In this document: in pieces, positions 53,801-63,319 of the stretch
Numbering within the stretch: position 1 is the stretch's first letter
Layout: each line of letters opens with the position of its first letter
NCBI GenBank assembly: GCA_900317345.1
Contig: ONGK01000004.1
Coordinates: 1-64,000, forward strand
Direction of reading: 5' to 3'
Source: an uncultured Bacteroidales bacterium
GTDB taxonomy: Bacteria; Bacteroidota; Bacteroidia; Bacteroidales; Paludibacteraceae
DNA length: 64,000 nt
Translations under genes and position numbers: made by a program
The notes under the pieces: model-generated
Database searches by the model: none
The model's input: the letters and a program-made list of their open reading frames with translations, nothing else
What the model was told of the DNA's origin: nothing

Positions 53801-54327
53801 TTAATTTTGCAATATAGTTTTTCCTCGCCCGCTATTTCAACTCGTATTATTTCGTCTTTTTGTACTATTCGTGGCGCTTGGTTGGTTTGGATGTATATCA
53901 AATCGCCTTGCCGGATGGTCATCAGCCTGCTGGCTTGGGCTATCGCTTCCTCTGGAGAAATAATCAATTCATCATTGAGCAACTCATTTGCGCTCCTTTC
54001 ATCATTGTTAATCCATTCTCCGATTGCCAGCGAATAGTCAAAGTCTATCGCTTCGGCCCACGGGCGTCCGGCGGCTTTTGCCTCGCGTAGCAGGTTAACT
54101 GCGGTGAAGTCTGCTCCCGGTGCCACTGCATCGTAATATCGGCTTGCAAACCGAGGAGCTATTCCTTTGCCTAAACGGCTCACGCGCAGGATAACACACG
54201 CCGTCACGCCTAATTCCGTCGCATCGTCTGGCATGAACATCGGCTTGCGGCCATTCAGCATACACGAGTCGCCTTTCAACACCATCGATGGCTTGCCATC
54301 GTTATATACAAAGCCGATAATCTTCAT
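53797..54327 (-). CDS. fumarylacetoacetate hydrolase-like protein, metal site apparently lost
   Basis: The 176-residue protein follows the short FAH fold (KIIGFVYNDGKPSMVLKGDS, then VSRLGKGIAPRFASRYYDAV, GADFTAVNLLREAKAAGRPW). In active relatives the strand before LGKG carries a Glu-x-Glu metal motif. Here it reads GVTACVILRVS, so metal-dependent catalysis is unlikely. It overlaps porU in ATGA, so it is translationally coupled to the sortase. As I recall, a FAH-like gene also precedes porU in other Bacteroidales. Confidence 0.72.
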   Translation of the reverse strand: MKIIGFVYNDGKPSMVLKGDSCMLNGRKPMFMPDDATELGVTACVILRVSRLGKGIAPRFASRYYDAVAPGADFTAVNLLREAKAAGRPWAEAIDFDYSLAIGEWINNDERSANELLNDELIISPEEAIAQASRLMTIRQGDLIYIQTNQAPRIVQKDEIIRVEIAGEEKLYCKIK

Positions 54328-54346
54328 TTACCACACAAATAGCGTG

Positions 54347-54378
54347 CAAAGATACAACTTTTTTTTGACATACGCAAG
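54347..54378 (-). promoter_or_regulatory. promoter of the FAH-like-porU-porV unit
   Basis: Minus strand TTGCG (-33, starting at 54377), a 20-bp spacer and TATCTTTG (54354-54347). Confidence 0.7.
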
Positions 54379-54427
54379 CATTTAAGCAAAAAGTAAATTT
54401 TTTCTTAAACTTCTCTATATTTTATCT

Positions 54428-54468
54428 TTCTACTTTGAGCAGCCATCGGCTGCGGTCTTTATTCTTTC
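54428..54468 (-). repeat. GTAGAAA word repeat with GACCGCAGCC core
   Basis: Minus strand: GAAAGAATAAAGACCGCAGC, then CGATGGCTGCTCAAAGTAGAAAG. The core is a hairpin variant (GCAGCCgatGGCTGC) of the GACCGCTGCGCTCAAAG unit found elsewhere. It follows the der gene. Confidence 0.7.
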
Positions 54469-54486
54469 AGCCAAGCGGTCTATCGT

Positions 54487-55803
54487 TTACTTTGCCCGAA
54501 TGAATAATTGTACCGGCGTGCCGGTGAAATCCCACCACTCGCGCAGTTTGTTCTCCAGGAAACGGCGGTATGGCTCCTTGACGTACTGCGGCAGGTTCGC
54601 GAAGAATACAAAGGTTGGTATCTGCGTATTTGGCAGTTGCGTGCAGTATTTGATTTTGATATACTTGCCTTTCCATGCGGGCGGCGGATAGTTCTCGATG
54701 AGAGGCAGGAACTTGTCGTTCAGCTGTGCTGTCGGCACTTTCTTGTTCTTGTTCTCATATACGTGCAGCGCCGTCTCCACTACTTTGAAGATGCGCTGTT
54801 TGGTAACGGCGCTCGTGAAGATGATGGGAAAGTCTGTAAACGGAGCTATACGCTCGCGGATTGCCGCCTCGTACGCCTTGATATCCTGGTTAGTCTTGCT
54901 CTCCACCAGGTCCCATTTGTTGATACAAACCACCAGACCCTTCTTGTTCTTCTGAATGAGCGAATAGATATTCAGGTCTTGCGCCTCTATACCGCGCGTC
55001 GCGTCTATCATTAGAATACACACATCGCTGTTCTCTATCGCGCGAATCGAGCGTACCACCGAGTAATATTCCTGGTCTTCCGTCACTTTCGCTTTCTTAC
55101 GGATACCGGCTGTGTCCACCAGGTAAAAATCCTTGCCGAACTTGTTGTACCGAGTGTAAATTGAGTCGCGCGTCGTACCTGGAATATCTGTCACGATGGT
55201 TCGCTCCTCGCCGATAAACGCATTCAGAATACTGGACTTGCCGGCATTCGGACGCCCAACTATCGCGAAACGCGGCAGCTCTTCCAGGGTCTCGTCGCTA
55301 TCATCTTCCTTGCGGAAACGGCTTACCACTTCGTCCAATAGGTCACCGGTACCCAGACCGTTCTCTGCCGAAACGATAAACGGTTCACCCAAGCCCAGTT
55401 TGTAGAACTCTGCGGCGCCGTACTGGTTCTCGAATGTGTCCACTTTGTTGACCGCTAAAATGGTCGGTTTCTTCGATTGACGAAGCAGATGGGCTACTTC
55501 CGTATCGAACTCCGTCACGCCTTGGTTCACATCTACCACCAGCAGTACTACGTCCGCTTCACGGATAGCCAAATCTACTTGACGGTTTATCTCGCTCTCG
55601 AACGTGTCATCGCTGTTGACAACCCATCCGCCGGTATCTATCACGCTGAACTCGCGGCCGCACCATTCCGCTTTGCCGTACTGACGGTCACGCGTCGTAC
55701 CGGCTGTGTTCATCACTATCGCCCGACGAGTACCCGTCAAGCGGTTAAATAAGGTCGATTTCCCTACATTGGGACGACCCACTATCGCTACAATATTTGC
55801 CAT
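54487..55803 (-). CDS. der: ribosome-assembly GTPase Der (EngA)
   Basis: The 438-residue protein has two tandem GTPase domains (P loops GRPNVGKST near 8 and GRPNAGKSS near 185, NKVD and NKWD specificity motifs, DTGGW and DTAGI switches) and a C-terminal KH-like domain. It acts in 50S subunit maturation. Length and motifs are standard. Confidence 0.95.
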   Translation of the reverse strand: MANIVAIVGRPNVGKSTLFNRLTGTRRAIVMNTAGTTRDRQYGKAEWCGREFSVIDTGGWVVNSDDTFESEINRQVDLAIREADVVLLVVDVNQGVTEFDTEVAHLLRQSKKPTILAVNKVDTFENQYGAAEFYKLGLGEPFIVSAENGLGTGDLLDEVVSRFRKEDDSDETLEELPRFAIVGRPNAGKSSILNAFIGEERTIVTDIPGTTRDSIYTRYNKFGKDFYLVDTAGIRKKAKVTEDQEYYSVVRSIRAIENSDVCILMIDATRGIEAQDLNIYSLIQKNKKGLVVCINKWDLVESKTNQDIKAYEAAIRERIAPFTDFPIIFTSAVTKQRIFKVVETALHVYENKNKKVPTAQLNDKFLPLIENYPPPAWKGKYIKIKYCTQLPNTQIPTFVFFANLPQYVKEPYRRFLENKLREWWDFTGTPVQLFIRAK

Positions 55804-55828
55804 AGTTGTATGTATTTAAAATTATCAA

Positions 55829-56380
55829 TTATTCGCCGCATTTACCGCAACCCCCGCAGGAATGTTCGGCCCCGGAGCCACTCCGGTCTCCGCAGTTCTC
55901 GCAGCTGTCCTGACCGCAATGACCTCCACCGCAGCCTCCACAGCCGTGTTTAGGGTGACGAATGGCTTTCAGTTCCCCTTCCGTCACGTCGCGAATGTCA
56001 AGGATCTCGCCTGTGAAATGCAGGTCCTCGCCTGCGTACGGATGGTTCAGGTCGATGGTCACATGGTCATCGGTTATCTCGCATACTTGTGCTTTGACAA
56101 TCTGTCCGTCCACCGTGTTCATCGGCACGATAGCGCCCACATAGACGCGTTCTTCGTCGAACTCACCGTCGCCGTTGAAGAACATCGTTTTCGGCAGTTG
56201 GTCGCCGACGGTCTTGCCTTCCATCGCCGCCTCAAAGGCAGGAAGCATCATTCCTTCCCCGTGGCACCACACCAACGGAGCTTCCGAAGTCGCTTTCTCC
56301 ATCAGTTCTTCTGTGCCGTTTTCATCTTTGATGTACAATTCGTACGTCGCTTTTACTACTTTTAAATTCTCAATTTTCAT
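55829..56380 (-). CDS. SlyD-like FKBP peptidyl-prolyl isomerase with Cys-rich metal-binding tail
   Basis: The start is set at 56380 (MKIENLKVVKATYELYI). An earlier ATG would add MKIENLIFDIY, a near copy of the real N-terminus produced by an AATTTTCAATTTTC repeat. The 183-residue protein has the FKBP/IF domain arrangement (GEGMMLPAFEAAMEGKTVGD; HPYAGEDLHFTGEILDIRDV). Its tail carries repeated CGGCGGGHCG and CGGCGKCGE motifs with His and about ten Cys, expected to bind nickel or zinc. Confidence 0.88.
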   Translation of the reverse strand: MKIENLKVVKATYELYIKDENGTEELMEKATSEAPLVWCHGEGMMLPAFEAAMEGKTVGDQLPKTMFFNGDGEFDEERVYVGAIVPMNTVDGQIVKAQVCEITDDHVTIDLNHPYAGEDLHFTGEILDIRDVTEGELKAIRHPKHGCGGCGGGHCGQDSCENCGDRSGSGAEHSCGGCGKCGE

Positions 56381-56428
56381 ATATATATCAAATATTAAAT
56401 TTTCAATTTTCAATCTTTAAAGCAAGCG

Positions 56429-59400
56429 TTACCACCAGTTCACACGACTGTTGGTCGATGAGTTGCTGTTCTTGTCATATTTGAGGTCGCTCAGTATAGA
56501 TGCATTCACGCCGATGTGGAACGTATAGCTCTTAAAGGGACCAAGCGGGTTGATGCTGGCGGTCATGTTCCAGCAATGCAGGTCTCGGCTGATGTTAAAC
56601 GAGCAGGCCGTCACTTTCATGTAATCGAAGTTATACGTCATGTTCGCGCTCACTTTCCATCCTTTGCCCAGACCGATGTTGCCGTTCAGGCTGAGGCTGT
56701 TGGTGAACTTCATGTCGTATTGCATCTTGTTGTAGTTGAAGGTGCTGCTGTTCGCGTACGCCAGCGAATAGCTGATGGATATGCTCCACGGGAATTCCGT
56801 ACGCACATAGCCGTCATCCACTTCCGATTCTTCTTTGCTGTTGAGTTTGGCGTTTTTGTCCATTCCTTCGCTGTCTTTCTCGATGGGCGCTATGTTCGGT
56901 CCGTTGCCACCAGATGATGTCTCATCGCCTCTGGTCCGCCGTCGTTCGTCGCGCACGCCTTCGATCTTCTCGCGCCATTTCTTGAAGGTCTGGTTGTTGA
57001 AGGTGTAGTTGAAGTTCCATCGGAAGCCGTCCCAGTGCGGGAAGCGTCCGTTATGCCAGTATTGCTTGTTCGTCCGGACGGGCGCGCCCAGCGCGTTCAG
57101 TTCGTACATATACGGGTCAAGGCGCGTGGAGAAAGTCAGCGTGTAGTTGTTCAGTTTCGGGAATTTCAGACGTACGTTAACGCTGAATTGGCTCCAGTTC
57201 ATCGAGTCGGCTGCGAAGTTATACGCTCCATCGATGCTGAACTTGTCAATCAGGCTGATCACGCGGTATGGCTGCTTGCCGGTCGTGTCGTGTTTGTTCA
57301 CCACTTTCACCTCCAGGTTGTTGTCCACACCGAAACTCATCGTCGCGGACATACCTCTGCTCGCGTTGCCGTACGGACTGTTGGCGAAGCGTGAATATAC
57401 CTGGTGTTGATATACCGGATTGCCGTTTTCGTCCACTTTTTGTATCTTTCGGCCGGTGATGCTGTCTGTACCGGAATATACCGGTTGGTCGTAACTGCCC
57501 CAATAGCCCCAGAAGTCGGTCCCGAAATCCGGATTATAACTGATGCTCAGGTGCGGTCGTATCACGTGGCGGAATTTCTCCACAGAGCTCTTCGGGAATA
57601 GTTTCTTCAGCGGCGTGTAGAAGCCGTACAGCTTGGTCTCCATACTCAGGCCGGCGTTGAAGTCGAATACGTTGAAGAAGCCGTTTGTCGTATCCATGGC
57701 AAGCGCCTGTGCCTCTTCGTCCCAACGGCGGTCGATACGGGTGAAATACATCCTGTCGCGAATGTTGATATTCGGGGTGATGTTCAGATATTTGAATAGC
57801 GTGAAGCTGGCGTTGATGGGGAGAGAATGGCTAATACCGGTCTGCCAGTCGCGCAGGAAGTTCGAGTGAGGCAGCTCTTTCTCTTTGATGCTGTTGATAG
57901 CTATCTTTCCGTTCATCGTGTAGCTCACTTTGATTTTCTCGTACCATTGTTCCTTGCCGCCCACTTTACCTTTGCGTTTGAGGGTTGCCTGCCGCCATAA
58001 CTTGAAGGGGTACTGACTGCTCATGCTCACGGATAGTTGCGGAGCGGTTAGACTGATGGTCGAGTCGCTGGTGCGTTGTGTCAGACTGGCGCTCATACTC
58101 AGGCTCCACGGGCTGTCCGGGAAACGCTGCGTATAGTTGATTGTACTGCTCTTCGTGTTCTCGGAGAACGCCTGGGTGTTGTAATAGCTGTTGATGTTAC
58201 TGCGGTTATAGCCGCTCGTCGAGAAGTTTACGCTCGCCGAGAATGTGCAGTATGGGTTGAATTTCGCATCCTGACTGTGTGTCCATTGGATGCTGAAGTT
58301 CTTGTGTGCGCTGTAGTCCGGCAGACCGCGTTCACCCGTCACGTCGTTGCGGTAGTTGATGCTCAGGTTACCTGAGAAACGGTAGCGCCATACATAGCGC
58401 GACTTAGCGCGTATAGCCCATGTACCGCGGGAATATATATCGCCCGTCACCTCCAGGTCCAAATAGTCGCAAATGGCGAAGTAGTATCCGAAATTGCTCA
58501 GGTATAAGCCGCGCGTGTAGTCATCGCCGAACTGAGGCATAATCAATCCGCTGGAATAGGTGTTGGTGAATGGGAAGAAACCGAAAGGAATAGCCACGGG
58601 CAGAGGAACGTCACCCACCACCAGATATGCTGGTCCTGTTGCGATATAATCGCCCGGTTTGACTTTCGCCTTCGTCATCTTCAGGTAGAAATGCGGATGG
58701 TCGTGATGGTCGCAGGTCGTGTATTGTCCGCCGCCCATCATCATCTCGTTGCCCGCCATCTTCTTGGTTCGGTCGGCAACGATATAACCTTCGCCTTGTT
58801 GTGTCACCACGCGCCGGATATAGCCTTTCTGAGTCTTGATATTATAGGTAATCTCGCTCGTCTCATAGCTGTCTTTGCCGTCATTGAATACCGGTTTGCC
58901 TTTCCATTCTTCTTCTATGTCGTCCCACACTCCGTGCGCATAGATGATACTGCTGTCCATGTTCATGCGGATGTAGTCTGATTGCAGCTGCATCGCTTCG
59001 TATCTCAAATCGCCTTTACCGTGCAGATAAGCGGTTCCGTTACCCATCATAATCATCGAGTCTGACGACTGGTAGTGCACCGGCCCTGTCAACTGACTCT
59101 TCTTCTGCGCCCGCTCTCCATCCTCTGATACACTCGCTGTATCATTCGGCATCCTCTCTCCATCATCCGCCACCCTCGCCGTATCATTAGCCACCCTCTC
59201 GGTATCATTCAGCAGCCTTGCTGCATCATTTGCATCATTTGCATCATTTGCAACATTTGCATCATTTGCTTCATTTGCAACATTTGCATCATTCTGCAGC
59301 CTCGCTGCATCATTCAGCATCGCTGTATCCTTCCTCACAACGGCGCTATCTGCGGCATGAGCACTCACGGAAGAAGGCTGTACTTCCTCCGCCCATACTG

Positions 59401-59458
59401 CCCAACAGCAGCACAGGAATAAACTCACTAATATGTTTTTTCGCACGCGTAGGCGCAT
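56429..59458 (-). CDS. LptD/OstA-like outer-membrane LPS-assembly protein with Asn-Asp-Ala repeat
   Basis: The start MRLRVRKNILVSLFLCCCWA at 59458 follows the promoter by 20 nt. The 1009-residue protein has a signal peptide and a low-complexity region of NDANVANDAND/NDTERVAND units (about residues 45-110). An OstA-like periplasmic domain (YEAMQLQSDYIRMNMDSSIIYAHG) and a very long beta-barrel follow (LVVGDVPLPVAIPFGFFPF and many aromatic strands). It should insert lipopolysaccharide into the outer leaflet. The repeat is encoded by ATGATGCAA-type words (nt 59140-59330). Confidence 0.85.
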   Translation of the reverse strand: MRLRVRKNILVSLFLCCCWAVWAEEVQPSSVSAHAADSAVVRKDTAMLNDAARLQNDANVANEANDANVANDANDANDAARLLNDTERVANDTARVADDGERMPNDTASVSEDGERAQKKSQLTGPVHYQSSDSMIMMGNGTAYLHGKGDLRYEAMQLQSDYIRMNMDSSIIYAHGVWDDIEEEWKGKPVFNDGKDSYETSEITYNIKTQKGYIRRVVTQQGEGYIVADRTKKMAGNEMMMGGGQYTTCDHHDHPHFYLKMTKAKVKPGDYIATGPAYLVVGDVPLPVAIPFGFFPFTNTYSSGLIMPQFGDDYTRGLYLSNFGYYFAICDYLDLEVTGDIYSRGTWAIRAKSRYVWRYRFSGNLSINYRNDVTGERGLPDYSAHKNFSIQWTHSQDAKFNPYCTFSASVNFSTSGYNRSNINSYYNTQAFSENTKSSTINYTQRFPDSPWSLSMSASLTQRTSDSTISLTAPQLSVSMSSQYPFKLWRQATLKRKGKVGGKEQWYEKIKVSYTMNGKIAINSIKEKELPHSNFLRDWQTGISHSLPINASFTLFKYLNITPNINIRDRMYFTRIDRRWDEEAQALAMDTTNGFFNVFDFNAGLSMETKLYGFYTPLKKLFPKSSVEKFRHVIRPHLSISYNPDFGTDFWGYWGSYDQPVYSGTDSITGRKIQKVDENGNPVYQHQVYSRFANSPYGNASRGMSATMSFGVDNNLEVKVVNKHDTTGKQPYRVISLIDKFSIDGAYNFAADSMNWSQFSVNVRLKFPKLNNYTLTFSTRLDPYMYELNALGAPVRTNKQYWHNGRFPHWDGFRWNFNYTFNNQTFKKWREKIEGVRDERRRTRGDETSSGGNGPNIAPIEKDSEGMDKNAKLNSKEESEVDDGYVRTEFPWSISISYSLAYANSSTFNYNKMQYDMKFTNSLSLNGNIGLGKGWKVSANMTYNFDYMKVTACSFNISRDLHCWNMTASINPLGPFKSYTFHIGVNASILSDLKYDKNSNSSTNSRVNWW

Positions 59459-59477
59459 AATAAGCCAATTTAGCGTG

Positions 59478-59508
59478 CAAAGGTACTGCTTTTTTTGCAT
59501 ATATGCAA
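59478..59508 (-). promoter_or_regulatory. promoter of the lptD-like gene
   Basis: Minus strand TTG (59508-59506), 20-bp spacer, TACCTTTG (59485-59478). The dyad TTGCATATATGCAA overlaps the -33 box. Confidence 0.8.
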
Positions 59509-59635
59509 GAAAAAAGGCAATTATTTTCGCCGAATGGAATAAGTTCTATGTTTCAAAGACGGTTATTTTGCCTGTATGTTTGCACTCCTTCACCTGCCCT
59601 ATATACTGCCATTTACCTATCATTCAGCATCCCTT

Positions 59636-59735
59636 ACCATAGGATACCCATACCATACCCATAGGATACCCATATGATAGACCGCCAAATTTGCACAAAA
59701 TCGCACTCTTTCTATATAATACATAGTATTATATA
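59636..59735. repeat. ATACCCATA short repeats and a 10-bp palindrome in a gene-free gap
   Basis: 59636-59678 consists of CATAGGATACCCATAC-type units repeated about three times. TATATAATAC-ATA-GTATTATATA (59713-59735) is a perfect 10-bp inverted repeat just upstream of the next promoter. The gap 59510-59766 has no convincing gene. Confidence 0.65.
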
Positions 59736-59766
59736 CTTTTGTTTGAATTTTTCTGTATAAAAATAC

Positions 59767-59797
59767 TTGCATATGTCAAAAAAAAGCAGTACCTTTG
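59767..59797 (+). promoter_or_regulatory. promoter of the GldA-like gene
   Basis: TTG (59767-59769), 20 bp, TACCTTTG (59790-59797). The string CATATGTC followed by eight A and GCAGTACCTTTGCACCCGC is almost identical to other promoters here. Confidence 0.8.
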
Positions 59798-59819
59798 CAC
59801 CCGCAAAGGTTGTAAAACG

Positions 59820-60494
59820 ATGGTAAGCATTGAGCATATTAATAAATCTTTCGGTTCGCAACGTGTGTTGCAGGACGTGTCATTGGAAATACCGGATGGA
59901 CAGGTGCTTGGTCTATTGGGGCCGAATGGAGCCGGCAAGTCCACGCTGATGAAAATTCTCATCGGCCTATGGCGTGCTGACAGCGGGCAAGTGAGTGTGC
60001 CGGACAGCATCGGTTATCTGCCGGAGAATAACCCGCTCTACGAGGAGATGTATGTGGCTGAATACCTGCAGTTTATGGCGGGACTCACAGCCAATGCCAG
60101 CGCCAATGCCAACGTCATTAACGCCCTCATCGAGCGAGTAGGCTTGACGCCCGAGCGCCACAAGCATATCCGCGAACTGAGCAAAGGATACCGCCAGCGT
60201 GTGGGCTTGGCGCAAGCCCTTCTTGGCAACCCCAAACTCCTCATCCTTGACGAACCGACCACTGGTCTGGATCCGAACCAGCTGACAGAGATACGCGCCC
60301 TCATACGCGAGCTGGGAAAGGAGCGAACCATCATCCTCTCCACGCATATCATGCAGGAAGTCAGGGAGATGTGCGACCGAGTCGTCATACTCGACCACGG
60401 CGTCATCAAAGCCGACAAGTTTGTTAAAGACGTGGAGGACTTGGAGGCGCTGTTTCATGATTCGACCGTTACAAATAAGTCTTTACTCCATTAG
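59820..60494 (+). CDS. ABC transporter ATPase, GldA-like
   Basis: The start MVSIEHINKSFGSQRVL at 59820 is 23 nt after the -7 box. The 224-residue ATPase has Walker A GPNGAGKST, signature LSKGYRQRVGLAQAL, Walker B LLILDEPTTGLD and a switch His (STHIMQ). It resembles GldA of the gliding-motility/T9SS-associated transporters. No permease gene is adjacent. The final residues SLLH and stop come from a CTTTACTCCATTAG word repeat. Confidence 0.82.
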   Translation: MVSIEHINKSFGSQRVLQDVSLEIPDGQVLGLLGPNGAGKSTLMKILIGLWRADSGQVSVPDSIGYLPENNPLYEEMYVAEYLQFMAGLTANASANANVINALIERVGLTPERHKHIRELSKGYRQRVGLAQALLGNPKLLILDEPTTGLDPNQLTEIRALIRELGKERTIILSTHIMQEVREMCDRVVILDHGVIKADKFVKDVEDLEALFHDSTVTNKSLLH

Positions 60495-60524
60495 CGAAGC
60501 GGTCCTTAATCCTTAATCCAAGAA
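60478..60524 (+). repeat. AAGTCTTTACTCC / CCTTAATC word repeat
   Basis: AAGTCTTTACTCCATTAGCG, then AAGCGGTCCTTAATCCTTAATCC, spans the end of the GldA-like gene and the gap to ruvB. A similar array (AAGTCTTTAATCCTTACTCC...AAACGGTCCTTAATC) lies at 40825-40876 before gpsA. Confidence 0.75.
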
Positions 60525-60525
60525 T

Positions 60526-61542
60526 ATGGCAGAATTTGATATACGACAACAGATGTCCGAGAAGGAGCAGGACAATGCGCTCCGACCATTGTACTTTGCC
60601 GATTTTGCAGGGCAGAACAAAGTGACATCGAACTTGAAAATCTTTGTGGAGGCGGCCAAACTGCGTGGCGAAAGTTTGGACCACGTATTGCTTTTCGGGC
60701 CTCCGGGACTCGGAAAAACCACGCTCAGTAACATCATTGCCAACGAACTCGGCGTTGGGTTCAAAGTGACCAGCGGACCGGTGCTCGACAAGCCCGGAGA
60801 CCTGGCTGGATTGCTTACTTCGCTGGAGCCGAACGACGTGCTGTTTATCGATGAGATTCACCGTCTCAGCCCCATCGTAGAGGAGTATCTCTATTCCGCG
60901 ATGGAGGATTATCGCATTGATATCATGATAGATAAAGGTCCGTCTGCGCGCACGATACAGATAGACCTGAACCGCTTCACGCTCATCGGAGCCACCACGC
61001 GCCAGGGCCTGTTGACATCTCCGCTGCGTGCGCGGTTTGGCATCAACTGCCATCTCGAGTATTACGATGCGGATATCCTGACGGGCATCGTTAAGCGTTC
61101 TGCGCGCCTGTTGGGTGTCGAGATTAACGAGAAAGCGGCGGGAGAAATAGCGCGTCGTTCACGAGGAACGCCACGTATCGCTAACGCCCTTTTGCGCCGT
61201 GTGCGCGACTTCGCGCAAGTCAAAGGCGATGGCACGATAGACCTTGAGATAGCCAAATATGCCCTCGAAGCGCTGAATATCGATACGTTCGGACTCGACC
61301 AGATCGACAACAAACTGCTGCTGACCATCATTGATAAGTTCCGCGGAGGACCGGTCGGCATTAATACCATCGCTACCGCTATGGGCGAAGATGCGGGTAC
61401 TATCGAAGATGTGTATGAGCCCTTCCTCATCAAAGAGGGATTCATCAAACGTACGCCCCGTGGACGTGAGGCAACCGAACTGGCATACAAGCATCTGGGC
61501 AAAACACCGCTCTCGGCGGACGGACAGCAATCTATGTTTTAA
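60526..61542 (+). CDS. ruvB: Holliday junction branch-migration helicase RuvB
   Basis: The 338-residue AAA+ protein has Walker [10 protein letters not shown], Walker [10 protein letters not shown], sensor 1 [17 protein letters not shown] and the winged-helix end ([13 protein letters not shown]). It drives branch migration with RuvA, which is not in the window. Confidence 0.96.
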   Translation: MAEFDIRQQMSEKEQDNALRPLYFADFAGQNKVTSNLKIFVEAAKLRGESLDHVLLFGPPGLGKTTLSNIIANELGVGFKVTSGPVLDKPGDLAGLLTSLEPNDVLFIDEIHRLSPIVEEYLYSAMEDYRIDIMIDKGPSARTIQIDLNRFTLIGATTRQGLLTSPLRARFGINCHLEYYDADILTGIVKRSARLLGVEINEKAAGEIARRSRGTPRIANALLRRVRDFAQVKGDGTIDLEIAKYALEALNIDTFGLDQIDNKLLLTIIDKFRGGPVGINTIATAMGEDAGTIEDVYEPFLIKEGFIKRTPRGREATELAYKHLGKTPLSADGQQSMF

Positions 61543-61584
61543 CTGCCAAAATGGCAGAGTGCGGACTATTGGCACGCTATTTGA
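61543..61584 (+). promoter_or_regulatory. sigma-54-type promoter and upstream palindrome of grpE-dnaJ
   Basis: TTGGCACG (61569-61576), four bases, TTGA (61581-61584), with 10 bp between the -24 GG and the -12 pair. Just upstream, CTGCCAaaaTGGCAG (61543-61557) is a perfect 6-bp dyad directly after the ruvB stop and may bind the required activator. Confidence 0.7.
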
Positions 61585-61617
61585 GATTTGTCATTTGACA
61601 TTGGAAATTTTACAGGT

Positions 61618-62145
61618 ATGAGTAAGAAAGATAAGATAAAAGAACAAGTAAAAGAGCAAGTGGAAGAAACCCAAGAGGCGCAAGAGCAGTCGCCGGAGCA
61701 GAACATCGAGGCGCTGGAAGCACGCATTGCTGAACTGGAGGACAAAAACCTGCGTATGATGGCGGAGTTTGATAACTATCGCCGCCGTACGAATAAGGAG
61801 AAACTCGAACTCATGGCTACCGCCGGTGAGCGTATCTTCAAAGAGATGCTGCCGCTCGTCGATGACTTCGAGCGTGCCGTGGAGGCGATGGAGAAAACCG
61901 ACGACATCAACGCCGTGCGCGAAGGAATAAAGCTCATTCAGCAGAAATTCCTCTCCTTCTTGGATAAACAAGACGTGCATCCCATCGAGACCGAAGGAAT
62001 GGACTTCAATACGGACGAGCACGAGGCTGTGACTACCTTCGCCGCAGGGGAAGAACAAAAAGGAAAAGTCATCGATTGCACGCAAAAAGGATATAAACTC
62101 GGCGAAAAGGTTATCCGTTTCGCCAAAGTCGTAGTGGGAGAATAG
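61618..62145 (+). CDS. grpE: GrpE nucleotide exchange factor
   Basis: The start [14 protein letters not shown] at 61618 excludes ten upstream codons that read through an ATTTGACATT word repeat. The 175-residue protein has the long N-terminal helix ([24 protein letters not shown] [15 protein letters not shown]) and a C-terminal beta domain (EHEAVTTF). It releases ADP from DnaK; dnaK is not in the window. Confidence 0.94.
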   Translation: MSKKDKIKEQVKEQVEETQEAQEQSPEQNIEALEARIAELEDKNLRMMAEFDNYRRRTNKEKLELMATAGERIFKEMLPLVDDFERAVEAMEKTDDINAVREGIKLIQQKFLSFLDKQDVHPIETEGMDFNTDEHEAVTTFAAGEEQKGKVIDCTQKGYKLGEKVIRFAKVVVGE

Positions 62146-62149
62146 CATT

Positions 62150-63319
62150 ATGGCAGAGAAAAGAGATTACTATGAAGTGCTGGGCGTCGAAAAGACAGCC
62201 AGCGCAGAGGAAATAAAGAAAGCGTACCGCAAGAAAGCGATACAATATCACCCGGATAAGAACCCTGGGGACAAAGCCGCCGAAGAGAAATTCAAAGAGG
62301 CGGCTGAGGCATATGAAGTGCTCTCAGATCCACAAAAACGGCAGCGTTATGATCAATTCGGTCATGCCGGAATGCAAGGCGCGGGCGGTTTCAGCGGAGG
62401 CGGTATGTCCATGGAGGATATCTTCCAGCATTTCGGAGATATATTCCAAGGTGCCGGATTCGACCTCGGAGACATCGGAGAGATGTTTATGGGCGGACGT
62501 GGCAGAGGCCGGGGCGGACAACGTGTGCGCCGAGGCTCTGACATGCGCGTCAAAGTGCGTCTCACACTCGAAGAGATTGCTTCCGGATGCGAGAAGAAAA
62601 TCAAGGTGCGCAAACTCGTCCAATGCAAGGATTGTAACGGTTCGGGCAGCAAGGACGGCAATACAGAGACCTGTCCGACATGTAAAGGTTCCGGGCGCGT
62701 CATTCGTCAGCAGAGAGGCATATTCGGTATGATGCAAGTGCAGGCCGAGTGTGATACCTGCGGAGGCGAAGGACGGATTATCAAGAACAAGTGCCCGAAA
62801 TGCGGCGGCGAAGGAGTCATTCGTGACGAGGAGATAATCACCATTACCATTCCTGCCGGTGTAGCAGGAGGTATGCAACTCACCGTGCCCGGCAAAGGAA
62901 ACGCAGCGCCGCATAACGGCGTCAACGGTGACCTTTTGGTCCTCATCGAAGAGGAGGAACACAAGGATTTCATCCGTCAGGACAGCGATTTGATTTATAA
63001 TCTTCTCCTGGATATGCCGACAGCCGTACTTGGCGGACAAGTGCAGATTCCGACGCTCACAGGCGATGTGAAGATAACCATCACACCGGGTACACAACCG
63101 GGTAAGGTGCTCAGAATGAGAGGAAAAGGATTGCCGCGTATCGACCAGTACGGACGTAACTACGGCACAGGTGATTTGCTCATCAATGTAGGCGTTTATA
63201 TCCCGGAGAAACTGAGCAAGGATGAGCGCAAACTCATTGAGCAGTTGCAGAATAGTCCGAATATCGCACCGGACGCCGGCCAGAAAAAGAGTTTCTTCCA
63301 AAACCTGTTTGGATGCTAA
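62150..63319 (+). CDS. dnaJ: DnaJ co-chaperone
   Basis: The 389-residue protein has the J domain with HPD (QYHPDKNPG, about residue 34), a Gly/Phe-rich linker, four zinc-finger repeats ([32 protein letters not shown]) and the two client-binding domains. It lies four bases after grpE and overlaps the next start by one base. Confidence 0.96.
   Translation: MAEKRDYYEVLGVEKTASAEEIKKAYRKKAIQYHPDKNPGDKAAEEKFKEAAEAYEVLSDPQKRQRYDQFGHAGMQGAGGFSGGGMSMEDIFQHFGDIFQGAGFDLGDIGEMFMGGRGRGRGGQRVRRGSDMRVKVRLTLEEIASGCEKKIKVRKLVQCKDCNGSGSKDGNTETCPTCKGSGRVIRQQRGIFGMMQVQAECDTCGGEGRIIKNKCPKCGGEGVIRDEEIITITIPAGVAGGMQLTVPGKGNAAPHNGVNGDLLVLIEEEEHKDFIRQDSDLIYNLLLDMPTAVLGGQVQIPTLTGDVKITITPGTQPGKVLRMRGKGLPRIDQYGRNYGTGDLLINVGVYIPEKLSKDERKLIEQLQNSPNIAPDAGQKKSFFQNLFGC

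Noticed and set aside
59218..59460. Plus-strand frame rich in LHHLHHLQ
   Set aside because: It is the shadow of the Asn-Asp-Ala repeat of the lptD-like gene on the opposite strand.
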